From NCBI GenBank assembly GCA_027625915.1, contig JANTQA010000010.1, positions 1,426,001 through 1,490,000 on the forward strand: a stretch of DNA of 64,000 nucleotides, in the 5' to 3' direction. Below the pieces are notes generated by a model. That model worked only from the letters and a program-made list of their open reading frames with translations, was not told the DNA's origin and did not search any database. Source of the DNA: Anaeramoeba flamelloides. Taxonomy: Eukaryota; Metamonada; Anaeramoebidae. Each line of letters opens with the position of its first letter. The stretch's first letter is position 1. Of the stretch, positions 33,521-45,069 are shown piece after piece. The position numbers were made by a program, and so were the translations under genes.

Positions 33521-33955
33521 TATAAGCTAAATTTCAAAAATAGTGGCAGATTTTTAATCATAAAAAAGTTTTTTTAATTGTTTTTTTTTTTTTTTTTGAA
33601 TAATAATGTATTTTACTAAAGTTTTTAGAGATAATTCCCAAGATAGATTAATAAATATCAATATATAGTAATCATTTTATTTTTCAAGGGACAAATGAAA
33701 CAAGAAAAAAATAATACAAAATGTTTCACTTTTAAGGCACAAACCTTTAACGTAATTTAAGGCACAAAAAAACCCTCAAATTAAGGCACAAAATTTGGAA
33801 TTTTTTGTTTTACAATTTATTTTTACTAGAATTTGAATTTTGTGCTTTAATTTGAGATTTTTTTTGTGCCTTAAATTACGTTGTAAGTTTGTGCCTTAAC
33901 AGTGAAACTGGCTGTAATAATAAAGTTTGCCCATTATTTTGAAATTTGGCTTATA
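33521..33955 (+). mobile_element. MITE family B, copy 3, interrupted by a family A MITE
   Basis: Outer ends TATAAGCTAAATTTCAAAAA and TTTTGAAATTTGGCTTATA match copies 1 and 2. Between the AAAAAATAATA and TAATAAAGTTTGCC segments, which are adjacent in copy 2, sits a complete family A element. Removing it leaves ~233 bases, the normal family B length. Confidence 0.8.
33715..33916 (+). mobile_element. MITE family A, copy 5, nested in MITE B copy 3
   Basis: Starts TACAAAATGTTTCACTTTTA and ends AGTGAAACTGGCTGTA. The inner arms (AATTTAAGGCACAAA and TTTGTGCCTTAAATTA) are well preserved. Its position within B fixes the order: B inserted first, A later. Confidence 0.8.
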
Positions 33956-34239
33956 TGCAAAGGGTAAATTATTGGATTCTTTCAAAATCCAACTTATCTA
34001 AGTAGTCATTGTACACATTTATTATACCATTTTCGTTGTTATTCTAATGTGGGTGGAAATCAATGATATAGATGCCCACATAAAAAAAAATAAAAATAAA
34101 CAAAAATCTGTGTTCTTTGGATCAAAAAATTATTCAATTTTTTAATATTAAAAAATCATCTTAATTTTTTTTGAAATTAAGTAGATTTTTTTATACTGGT
34201 TTATTTTATAACTATGTTTTTTTTTTTTTAATTATATTT

Positions 34240-34508
34240 TGGTATACCAACTTTGGCAATAATAAGATTTTGAAATTTGTTTAAAAGAAAATAATTTTTT
34301 TTTTTTAAATAATTCAGAAATATGTTGAATTTTGACTTTTCAAAAATGAGAATAAATGGAATAAACTTATAAAAACAATAATTGATTTCAGAAAATATTA
34401 TAAAAAGTAATCTTGGTCATATGGTAATCATATTTTTACTACATTTTTCAATTTAAAGAATCTGTGAATTTTTTTTGAATTTGCGAGTCAAAATTTACTT
34501 AAAGATTT
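34240..34508 (+). repeat. Dispersed repeat family H, copy 3 (uninterrupted)
   Basis: AATAATAAGATTTTGAAATT runs on without break into AAATATGTTGAATTTTGACT and TACATTTTTCAATTTAAAGA, so this is a second empty-site version of the CACTA target. Confidence 0.6.
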
Positions 34509-34526
34509 TTTTTTGGTCTATTGACC

Positions 34527-35085
34527 CCGTAAGGTTTACACTCCCTGAAATTTGAAAAAAGAATATCTGGTGTAGGGCGTAGTGAATTGTTAATTTGGTT
34601 CTTAGCTGATCGATCTTGTCCTTGGTATGAGTTTTAATAGTGGTACAAAATGCCAATTTTTGACAATTTATTTTTTTTTCTTCCGAAATCCAAATTGAGG
34701 AGTTTAAGATTAATAGATTGGTTGGTGTTCAAGAATAACTTTTTAATTTTCGGTTGTAGAAAAGAATCTTTATTTACTTTTTTGTCAATTAACCAAATGA
34801 AACAATAAAATTTTTTAAAAGCTCTCAATAAAACCAAAGTTAATTTAAAATTTCAATCAACAAGCTACAAACCACATTTTTTTATAACTTAAGTTCCCGC
34901 CAATTAATCTTAAACTCTTCAATTCGGATTTTGGAAGAAAAAAAAAATTGTGAAAAATTGCCTTTTAGAACCACTATTAAAAACTCCTACCAAGGACAAG
35001 ATCAATCAGCTAAGAACCAAATTACCAATTCACTGCACCCTACACCAGATAATCTTTTTTCAAATTTCATGGATCGTAAACCTTA
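34527..35085. mobile_element. Foldback/MITE element C with ~185-base inverted arms
   Basis: The left arm begins AAGGTTTACACTCCCTGAAA and the right arm ends with the inverted GGATCGTAAACCTT. Arms share TATCTGGTGTAGGG, TTGGTTCTTAGCTGAT, TGATCTTGTCCTTGGTA and AGAGTTTAAGATTAAT-like blocks. The middle (~190 bases) has no credible frame. Arms are more GC-rich than the flanks. No second copy in the window. Confidence 0.75.
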
Positions 35086-35164
35086 AAAGTAATAAACCTA
35101 AAAACCCAAAAAATTGATTATTTTTTTTCCCTTTCAATTAAACAGGGTATTTTTTCAATATACC

Positions 35165-35350
35165 TCTAATGTGTGGAAATAATTGGGATATATTACTGTT
35201 GTGAAAATAAAGCATGCAGAAAAGTTTAGTTTGTGTTTCAAAATAAATAACGTGTTTTTTGGTTATAGTAGACCTCTACATCAACCGATCAAAGAAACCA
35301 ACAATATACCCTAATTAAATATTGTGTTGAATACTTAAAGTTCTAATATT
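35165..35350 (-). repeat. Dispersed repeat family E, copy 2 (inverted)
   Basis: The reverse complement carries AGAACTTTAAGTATTCAACA, TATTGTTGGTTTCTTTGATC, GGTCTACTATAA and CAACAGTAATATAT, the family E order. Confidence 0.6.
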
Positions 35351-35504
35351 TTAATAGACATTTCAAAAATGAAGGATCATATTAGAAAATTTTCTCAAAA
35401 AATTGAGTTTAATTCGAAAAAGAAAATTTTTAATCATCAAAAAAAACAAAAAAATTCAAAAAAAACATGGAAAATTAATGAAAAATTTTAGAGAAATTGC
35501 ATTC

Positions 35505-35625
35505 CGAATTTAAATTTTACTGTAAATACCAAGGAGTGTACTTTCAAAATTGATTTAAACTTGGGTATACTATTGGGTAGTAAATTGGAAGTTGCATTGG
35601 AACAAGAAGAAAAAAAAACCGACTT
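35505..35625 (+). repeat. Dispersed repeat family M, copy 1
   Basis: Ends GAACAAGAAGAAAAAAAA, preceded by ~90 bases that align with 61145-61265 (GTAAATA, then TTCAAAATTGATTT). The pair is diverged; both could descend from a coding piece, but neither strand is open. Confidence 0.4.
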
Positions 35626-35781
35626 TATTTTGAAACAACGATTATTGTTGTTGTAATGCATTATTTTGTTAACTGTACAATCAATCACTGAATTTTGCAC
35701 AGTAATCGAATTTTTTTATGAATAATCTATCTTTTTAAGACATACTTAAGAAATGAGCTCCACAAATAGTATATATGAGTT

Positions 35782-36025
35782 CTTTTATTTTCCAATTAAA
35801 AAATGAAACTTTTTTCGTTCACATTCCAAAATATTTTTCTAGTTTATAAGTCTCAGAAAAACCAAAGATCTTTATAAAATAGTTTGAATCGATGTTTTTA
35901 GATAATAAACAAAACTTCCTGAGTTAACTCAAAGACAAAAATTTTATCCTGCTAATTTGATTGTAACAGTAATAATTAATATTCATTTTGGAAATTGAAA
36001 TAAAAATTTTCATTTATTAATTGCA
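35782..36025 (+). repeat. Dispersed repeat family D, copy 2
   Basis: Same block order as 13655-13905: TTCACATTCCAAAATATTTT, CCAAAGATCTTTATAA, ACTTCCTGAGTTAACTCAAA, AATATTCATTTTGGAAA. Confidence 0.65.
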
Positions 36026-37902
36026 AAATAAACTCACCGATGGTTCAACCTTTAAAATAATCTGTAGATCGAAATTTTTTTCCAAAATCCTTGTTTGATT
36101 TTTCTCAAACAAAGAATCTTTTTTACATTGACAAGATCAACGAAATTGTGCTATTTTACTAATTGGATTTATAAGATTTTTAAAACCTGGAGAATTAATA
36201 TGATTTGCATTCAAGAACACTATACCTAAAGTTTGGGTTTCTCTATATGAGACACTAATTCCTGAAATTTCAAAGTTTGGAAATTATGGTACTCTAATAT
36301 TATAATTTATTCTTTGGATTTTTCAGTATTGAAAGGTTGAGGAATCATCCCATAGAAAATCTTTTTGATTTTTTCAATCAACATAAGTGAACTTTGATAT
36401 TATTATTTTCAGTGGGAATTTAGTTACGTGTTTAGCAAATAAACCCAAGTAAGTGACTTTACTTTGAGGTAATTCGATATTTTTAAGTAATATTATTATT
36501 GTGTTTTGTAACAAAATAATTCATCTCTAAACAGTGTTTTTAAAGTTTAAAAATATTAACAGATCGGGGTTTGTTGGAGGACCATAAAATATTTACTTTA
36601 TTTTTATATTTTCATAATCTTTTTTGTTTTCTTTTTGAAGAATTCTTAAAAAATTCCTTTTAAAGAGGATCTTTGAATTTAATTTCATTTTGGGGGTAAA
36701 TTCACACTTAAAAATATATTTTAAATTGTAAATTTGTTTTGAAAAAAAAAATCAACCAAAGTTTGAGATCCATTTTACAAATTTTGTTGTAAACAGTTTA
36801 AATTCATTTGAGTTTCTAGATTCTGTACAAAATACATTTTATCTTTTCATCAAACTTTTTGAATCAATTACAAAAAGTTTTTGCAAAAATTACCCGTTTA
36901 ATGTTTCTGAAGTGTTATAACTTTGTAACTCTCTTGTGAAAAAAACGGGTTTTTTTTGGAAAAAGTTTTTGATTGGTAAAAAGTTATTTTTAAATTTTTC
37001 CTTAATTTCGAAATGAAAAAGGTTCTATCATGATGTAACGAGTTGGAAAAAATGAGTATAATAGAAAATGTTTAATGAAACTTTAAAATATCTCTTTTTC
37101 TGACCTAAAAATAGGTATTTACGTTTCCTCAATTTTTCGTTAGTTTAAGAATAAAAAATAGTGAATAAATGGATTTTTAAACCCAGTTGAAAACAAATTG
37201 TGTTGAAACGTTTCTAGTCTCTTAGTTCAATTCCTTTTTGATTTTGCAAAACAAGAGTAAAATAAAAAAAAAGTAACAAAAAGACTTTGCAAAATTCTAT
37301 TTGAAAAGAAGAAAAAATTTTAAAACAATGGGTGAAAGATGGAAATTGAAAAAATTAACATTTGCCAGGGTTATTCAGAATTTCTTGGAGTCAATTTAAA
37401 AATAATGTTAGAATCGAAATAGTTGCAAGAAAGAAAAAACTTTATAAGTGGCTGGAAAAATAGTTGGTTATCCCCTAAAAGAGATTGGGAAAATAAACTT
37501 TTTGTGGAGAATTGTTCCTAGAGGAAATTGCTTTTTAGAGTCAGTTATCTATTTTTCAAAAATAAATCTTATATTTGTACCTAAACTAATAAGAATCTGA
37601 CAATTTAAAACCACTTAAGGTATTGTAACAAACCACACAACCCATGATTTCTCTAATTAGTATTCCCATTCTTTATATTATTTCTAATTTTTTAACAAAT
37701 ATAGAAGATGTTGCAAAGATAAAGGGTAAATCCAAAAACTAAAATTTTTGTTGCAAAAATAAGATGATATTAAACATAAACTTGTGTGAAATGTAACGTT
37801 CACTCATAAAGTATTAGTTAATTCTTTTTTTCAGATCTTAATTGATTCCTAAATTTTACCACAACTCTCATAACCATTTTTTTTTATTTGTATAATATTT
37901 CA

Positions 37903-40560
37903 ATGTTTTGTCTTCATCAATCAAAATCTTTTCTTAAGTCCGTTTTTCCTTTAAAAGGTTGTACAAGCCGCTTTATTGGAAGGGCTCTTTCCCAAATTAA
38001 ATATAACGCACAATGGGAAAAACTTGCAAAGAAGGAACTTCGCGGAAAAGATCCAAAATCTCTTATTTACGTTTCCCCCGAAAATATTACTGTCAAACCA
38101 GCTTATCTTGAAGAAGATAGAAAAGGAAAAAAAGGAGAAATGCCTGGTGTATTTCCACTTACTCGTGGTCATTATGCTACTATGTATACTGGTAAGTTTA
38201 CCCACAATTGAATTCTTTTTTTTTTTTTTTTAGAGTTAAATTTCCCCTTTGTGTGAAATAAAAAAAAAAAAAAAAAGCAAACTTTTTCCAAAAAATTTTC
38301 TAACTTCTTTGTTTTTTTTTTTTTTTTTTGTTTCTTTAAAAATTTCTTCTTTTTTATTTTCTAAATTTCAAATAGGAAGAAAACACACCATCCGACAATA
38401 TGCAGGATTTTCAACAGCTAAAGAATCCAACGAATTTTACAAAAAGAATTTAAAAGCTGGACAAACAGGTTTATCTGTTGCTTTTTCTTTAAGTACACAT
38501 AGAGGTTACGATTCTGATAACCCACGTGTTTCAGGTGATGTTGGTATGGCTGGCGTTGCAATTGATACTGTTGAAGACATGAAGGTAAATAAATACACAC
38601 CAACAAAAAAAATTTCTCTTTTTTTATTAATTTTTTTTTTTTTTTTTTGTGGTAATACCCCTAAACTTTAACCCCGAATCTAACACTAAAATTTACCGAA
38701 AATTACAACGTTTTAAATTATTTCCTACAAAAAATAAAAAAAATAAAAAAAAAAACTCAAAAATAAAATAAAAAAAACAAAAACATAACAAAAAAAATTT
38801 TTTTTTTTATTTTTTATTTTTCAAAAAAATAGGTCTTATTTTCAGGAATCCCACTCGACAAAATGAGTGTATCGATGACGATGAATGGTGCTGTCTTACC
38901 ATGCTTAGCCTTTTATATTGTTGCTGCTCAAGAACAAGGTGTTCCACAAGAAAAGCTTTCTGGAACGATCCAAAACGACATTTTAAAAGAATTCATGGTT
39001 CGTAACACATTTATCTATCCACCAGAACCATCGATGCACATCATTTCTGACATCATGGCCTACTTATCCAAGAACTTACCAAGATACAATTCAATTTCGA
39101 TTTCGGGATATCACATCCAAGAAGCAGGTGCAGACAAGGCCACCGAACTTGCCTTTACATTAGCCGATGGGCTTGAATACGTTGACACAGCTATCAAAGC
39201 AGGTTTAACTGTTGACGACGTTGCCCCAAGATTCTCCTTCTTTTTCGGAATTGGAATGAATTTCTATATGGAAATTGCCAAATTGCGAGCTGCAAGAAGA
39301 CTTTGGGCCAAATTAATTCAAGAACGATACCAACCAAAGAAGGCCAAATCCTTGATGCTGAGAACACATTGCCAAACCTCTGGATGGTCTTTAACCGAAC
39401 AGGATCCATACAACAACATCATCAGGACAACCATCGAAGCCATGGCTGCCATGTTTGGACAAACACAATCTCTTCACACGAATTCCTTTGACGAAGCTGT
39501 TGGGTTACCAACCGAATTCAGTGCCAGGTTAGCACGTAACACACAGGTTGTTTTACAAGAAGAAACCGAAATAACAAGAGTAGCAGACCCATGGGGCGGC
39601 TCTTATATGATGGAAGCCTTGACTGATGAGTTAGAAAAAAAGGCACTCACCATTATCAAGGAGATCGACGACTTGGGCGGAATGACCAAGGCCATCGCCA
39701 CAGGTATGCCCAAATTACGAATCGAAGAGGCTGCCGCCAGAAAGCAAGCAAGAATCGATAGCGGACTCGATACCATTGTTGGTGTTAACAAATATCAATT
39801 AGAAGACGAAGAACCAATCGACGTCCGTGTCATTGACAACACCCAAGTAAGACTCGAACAAATTGCCTCAATCAAAAAGGTCAAGGAGGAAAGAAACGAT
39901 AAAAAAGCCATGGAATGCCTTAACGCATTAACTGAATGCGCCAAAACCGGTAAGGGCAACCTCTTAGATCTCTCGATCAATGCAGCACGAGCAAGATGTA
40001 CCGTCGGAGAAATTTCCGATGCACTTGAAGTGGTGTATGGAAGATACCAACTTATGGACTCCGTTGTTCAGGGCGCCTATAAGGGATCATTCATCAACAA
40101 AAACGAATTCGAAGACTTATCCGATCAAGTCGAAGACTTCAAAAAAAAAGTCGGTAGAAGACCAAGAATCCTAGCTGGGAAATTAGGACAAGACGGGCAC
40201 GATCGCGGTATTAAAGTCATCGCCTCAGGATTTTCAGATCTTGGCTTTGACGTAGATGTTGGCCCTCTTTTCCAAACCCCTAAAGAATTGGCTAAAGACG
40301 CTATCACTTCCGATGTCGACGTCGTTGGTGTTTCCTCACTCGCTGCAGGCCACAAAACTCTATTACCAGATTTAATCAGCGAACTTAAAAAGAATGGCGC
40401 TAAGGATATCGTTGTAATCTGCGGTGGCGTTATCCCTCCTCAAGATTATGATTACCTCTATGAAAAAGGTGTTCATTTAGTATTTGGTCCAGGTACTAAA
40501 ATTTTGGATTGCGCTCAACAAACACTTGATAAAATTAAAGAAATTAAAAAAATTAATTAA
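37903..40560 (+). CDS. Methylmalonyl-CoA mutase, mitochondrial-type, single chain (3 exons)
   Basis: Exon 1 37903-38191, exon 2 38376-38584, exon 3 38833-40560; donors GTAAGT and GTAAAT, acceptors AATAG; 741 residues, close to the ~750 of animal enzymes. It isomerises methylmalonyl-CoA and succinyl-CoA using adenosylcobalamin, in propionate breakdown or production. The first ~30 residues are basic, Ser-rich and nearly acid-free, a likely mitochondrial or hydrogenosomal presequence. Substrate-site residues by alignment to the Propionibacterium enzyme: Tyr105, Arg223 ([10 protein letters not shown]), His260 (SGYHIQEAG). The C-terminal B12 domain has DGHDRG (Asp620, His622, Gly625) and Lys616. 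The usual RPWTIRQY reads RKHTIRQY here, at the exon 1/2 junction. An AATAAA lies at 40784-40789. The enzyme and its splicing are very secure; the organelle is inferred. Confidence 0.95.
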
Positions 40561-42004
40561 ATTAGTTTTTTTAGATAATTTTGTTTTTTTATCTTCGAAT
40601 TTAGTTTTATTTTAGAAATAACTTTTTCTTTTATTTTTTTTTATTTATTTATTCTTTATTATCTTTGACTTTTATATTTATTTTTATTTTTTTTAATTCT
40701 CTATTTCATGATTATCTACATTTGAGTTAATTAATATTTTTCAAACCTCTTCGTTTAAATATATTTCTCATTTTACGGACTTCAATAAAGCATATTAGTT
40801 CATAAACTTTTTAAAATTTTTTTTTTATTTTTTTTTTTTTGAGTGATAATTTTTCTGAAAGACGATCGATGGAAGGATTGCCAATTCGAGATAAAATGAT
40901 CATTAATACTTGTTTTGAATAATAGATCCTATACAACTTTTAAGGGAAAAAAATTGAAATTTAGTTAATGGATTAACGTAAACATAGCTTTGTCTTTAAT
41001 CAAAGTATGTTGTAATTGGGTGTCAATGATTTTAGTTCGCTTTGTCTCATATGGCTCGAATGGCTCTTAAAAAAGTATGTTAAATATTATTCCACAATAC
41101 ATTATGACATTTTTAACTTTGGTTCACTATTAAAAAAAGTTTCATTTTGAAATTTCATTTTTAATTCCTTTTCTAAATTTAAAAATAGAAACCCAAAATA
41201 TTAGTATTCTGAGTATTAAATTATTCTTATTTAGAAATTCCAAAAGTAACTATTTTATCAATCTTATAATTTCAAAGATTAACTCAATAACCATCAACAT
41301 GAAAAACACAAAGACTGATTAATTTTATTTCCTTTTTTAATACTGATTGTAACTTAAATATTTATTTGCAATATTTAAAAAAGAAATTTACCAAAAGAAT
41401 CTATTAATTAATTATTTGATTTTTTTAAAAAAAATCGAATTTTTTAACCATTGATAAGTTTTTTGCCTCAAAATTAAGAAAGATATTTTCCAACTTTGGA
41501 GTCTGGATATTGATAATTCAACTTTTTAAATTTGTGGTGAATTGTAGATTTTTTTATGAAATTCTTTGGGGTTATATTAATACAAGAACGACTTTTATTT
41601 TATGAGAGTTACAAATGGCACCAATATACTAATTGAAACTAATGTGGATTTGTAATATGGCAATACTAAATTTATTTCCACCCAATAATAACACATTTTA
41701 ATCTTTGATTTCTACTCTTTAGATAATAATATATTAATATAAAAATTTCTCAATTTAAAAACATGTTTTTTGGAATTTTTTTCTTTCTTAGTTTATTGTT
41801 ATCAAATCTAAATTTTAATATTTAAATTTAGTATTTTTTTTTTTTTTTTTTTCACCATAAATCCCCTTTAAAGTTTATACTTGAATATTGACAATATCCC
41901 TAGTTGGGAAATTCAATAATATCGAAAAATATAAAACTAGAAATATACAAGTAAACCATTTATCAACCAATATGACCATAACTGTTATGAGTAAATTACA
42001 TATG

Positions 42005-42425
42005 ATTAAAGGGTTTGAACGTGTATAAGAAGGTAAAATTTAATTTTGAAAATTCAAAAATTGAAATCATTTTTGCACAATATGTTTTTTTTTTTGGATT
42101 TTTTTTTCCAGAAAAAATTCATTTACAATTTTTATTTTTATTGTAAGATCTGTAACAACTTTGTAAAAAATGGCTATTCTAATGATATTGAAATAGAGAA
42201 AATGATTATCTAGAAATCATGTTGCTTTATTTTTGAATTGTATTTGATCATTAATTGAAGATCAAAATGAACAATATTGTTTTTCTTAATGCATCACTAA
42301 GAATTCTAGTTTTTCCATTTTTAAGAAAATATAATAATTTATTAGTTTAATTTCAGACTGGTATCAGGTATTCTTAGTATTATATTATTTTAATAATTAC
42401 TTATTTGCTCTTTAAAGGCGAATTA
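42005..42425 (+). repeat. Dispersed repeat family L, copy 2
   Basis: Matches copy 1 in order: TTAAAGGGTTTGAA, AAATTGAAATCATTTTTGCA, AACTTTGTAAAAAATGGCTA, ACAATATTGTTTTTCTTAAT, TTTTTCCATTTTTAAGAAAA. Confidence 0.6.
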
Positions 42426-42760
42426 TAGAACACAATTAATGTTTTTAAAAAAATTTTCTAACCTTTGACTGAAATAAGGTTTACAAAAAGAAATGTTATA
42501 GAGTTTCTAGGTTGTTTTATGTAAACTATCATTCAAAATCATTGGCCCATCAAAAATCAAAATTTAAAGAAAAATATTTTTAATACTTGTAGTTATCTAT
42601 TATAATATCAAAATTTTTATTTTAGTATTTGGTTCACTACTCCAGGGGTATTTGTTTTTCTTCAAAAAATAAAATAAAAAAAGTTAAAAAAAATTTTTAA
42701 AAAAAATTGGGCCATTTATTTTGAATGAAGCGTTACATGGAAAAAAAATTTTTTTAAAAA

Positions 42761-42895
42761 TTAATAAAACCCATTTATCGATTCTCCTTCCCTTTGAATA
42801 ACTAAATCTAATCTCTTTGTCATATTTGAAACCAATTTTTCCATTAATTCATCTGTTACTTCTTGCAAATTTTTCATTTTCATTTTCCATTTTAA
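42761..42895 (-). mobile_element. Tc1/mariner transposase, C-terminal remnant
   Basis: The minus strand reads about 44 residues: WKMKMKNLQEVTDEL, MEKLVSNMTKRLDLVIQREG, then ESINGFY and a stop. This matches the conserved end of Tc1-like transposases, whose usual form is a Trp-containing helix, a SMPRRL-like motif, VI, and a short tail. The frame is lost upstream and no DDE core was found, so it is a fragment. Nearby ATTCAAAATAAATGGCCC could be part of its inverted repeat. Confidence 0.6.
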
Positions 42896-45027
42896 CAAAA
42901 CACTTTTGAAAAAATAAAAAAGAGAAAAAATGATTTATTTGCAAACTTTTCATTGTGAGAGGAAAAACTTCAAAACGATACAAAAGCAATTCAAAATTGA
43001 AATATAAGGTGGGCCATTTATTTTGAATTTTAGTTTATAATTTATCGATTTTTGAATTAAAGAGAAAATATCAGAAAAAAAATTTTTGGTTTGCCTGAAT
43101 TCATGGAAATTATTTTTTTTTTTTTTTTTGTGAATTTCTTAAAATATACATAAATTAACAACTGAAATATTTAAACTTGAAAATTATTTAATTAATTATA
43201 TAAATTCTTAATTTCAAAATTCAACTATCTTTTTAAATCGATAACCTTACTCAACAAGCAAAAAAAAAAAAAAAAAACCAAGAAAAATTGTGTCTTAAGA
43301 AAAGAAAAACCAATATTACTTTTATTGAAGATTTGTATTATTTTTTATTGAATTATGTCGCCGAGTACACTACCTTACCACAGATTTAAAAGAATTGAAT
43401 ATTTCTATATTTTTTATTTTATACTTTTGGATTCTGGAAAATGGAATAAAATAACGCCCCTAAAAAAAAATAAAAACTTTGGAACTCTAGATTTTTTTTT
43501 TATATTCAAAAATAATTAATATTATTTCTAAAATATTATTAACTAAACGAACACATCATTTATATTCTCTTCAGTATTTGATAATAAAAAATAGGACTCT
43601 TTCGAACATTTTTTAAAAAAAGTCGAAAAATTCAAAAAATATTGTCGACTGTTGCAAAGTTCAAATCTTTCCTAGTTTTTTTAAAAAATATTAGAATCTT
43701 TGATTGTACCCTATTATTTTCAATTTTTAAGGAATTAATTTTATTTGTAGAGAATAAAACAAAAAAAAACATAAAAAATCTTTGTTTTATTCAATTCCTT
43801 TGGATTCTAGAAAAACGACCTTCAAAATTTTCTTCCCCAAATTAAAAAAAGCCAAAGATTACAGAGAAAAAATATAATTTTCTCGATTCAGAAATAAAAA
43901 AAAAAAAAAAAGGAAAGAATTAACCTTCAAAGCATTTAATTTTATTTTTGACCAATTCACTTTATACAATTGGTTCCTATTTAAAAATTTCAATATATAT
44001 TCATAAAGTTATATAAAAAAAAATTGATTGATCAAGTTAGTTTAAAAAATGAATGATATTTACTGACAGAAGTAATGTAATTCTTTTAGCTGTTTTTTTA
44101 ATATGAATGTATAATCAGAATATGAAACTAAATATTTGACCGGAAGATCTTTTTTATTAATTTAATAAGATTCCAACAAAGTTTTTTTTCTTATAATTTT
44201 TCTGACAATTTGGATTTTAAAAGTAACAATATATAATTCTATACAAATATAACTTAAAAAGTTCACATAATACCCTTTTCCCTCTTAATTAAAGAATAAA
44301 AGGAACTCACTTTTTCAAAAAAAAATAAATGAAATAGAAGAATAAAAATAAATCATAAAACCACCAACTTTCCCAATTTTGAAAAGTAAAAGTAGGACTA
44401 TTATCCTTTTTGAAAGTTATAATCTTTTAGAAATTTTTTTCAACTTTTTAAACCCTTCCTCGATAGGTTAGAAAAATTAGTTCAATTTATTTTTTCACAA
44501 ATAATTTTAGGTATAAAATTTAAGAGTGGTTAATTTTGTTTTTAAGCAAAAAAGTTAATTCATATTCAAAGTTAAAAATAATAAATAAAACAATGCTAAC
44601 ACGATCAATATGAATACTTTCATGACTTTAAAGAACTTTCAGCCAGAAATTCTGCAAGATTTCAGTTTATGATATTCTTTCATATTTTTTTAAAATTTCA
44701 AATACTTAATACAATCTTATATATGTCCCAAAAAAGGGTAAAAAAAATAGGTTCAAATAAGATAACCTTTGGAATTTAATTGAAACTTTTTAAAATTATA
44801 AAAAAACAAACCATTTGTGAACTTTCAAAAAACTGAAACTATTATGATAAAAAACTCCAAAATGGAAAGTTTACAAATTGTAAATTTTTAATTCTTTCTA
44901 TTCTAAAAACTTTGAAACAAAAGTTATCCAATTGATGTTTTAATTACACCTCATCTGTAAAAATTCCAAAAAAATCAAGTGTTGTTAGTAACAAAAAGAT
45001 TAACTTAATTTTTGGTATCTTATTGCA

Positions 45028-45069
45028 ATGAAAGATCCGAAATTTATCATTTTTTATCATTTATTGTAA
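45028..45069 (+). promoter_or_regulatory. 13-codon upstream ORF overlapping the receptor gene start
   Basis: ATG at 45028 opens a 13-codon frame whose TAA (45067-45069) shares its last A with the main ATG, as TAATG. If transcribed, the main protein would depend on leaky scanning or on reinitiation right at the stop. Confidence 0.4.

Larger units (their letters stand above)
30477..37902. other. Long gene-free stretch with the densest repeat cluster
   Basis: From left: A/T-rich 3' flank with TATATA runs, MITE A copy 4, family L copy 1, MITE B copy 3 carrying nested MITE A copy 5, family H copy 3, foldback element C, family E copy 2 (inverted), family M copy 1, family D copy 1's partner, then featureless DNA up to the mutase leader. 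No gene was supported. Confidence 0.6.
40561..45068. other. Gene-free stretch with a Tc1 transposase fragment and a family L copy
   Basis: The first ~230 bases are the mutase 3' flank. Family L copy 2 and the Tc1/mariner tail follow. GGGCCATTTATTTTGAAT occurs twice in the same orientation (42709 and 43013), probably ends of Tc1-like elements. A 67-codon frame at 43642 looks like chance. The last ~50 bases are the leader of the large receptor gene. Confidence 0.55.

Noticed and set aside
34634-34837. Minus-strand 67-codon frame
   Set aside because: Lies across one arm and the centre of foldback element C; no domain and no ties to coding composition.
33025-42425. Long terminal repeats of a retroelement (two direct family L copies ~9 kb apart)
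   Set aside because: The copies are strongly diverged, a third inverted copy exists elsewhere, and the DNA between holds the mutase gene and unrelated repeats, with no retroelement genes.
43642-43845. Plus-strand 67-codon frame
   Set aside because: Phe/Ile/Lys-rich with no motif, in A/T-rich repeat-like DNA.
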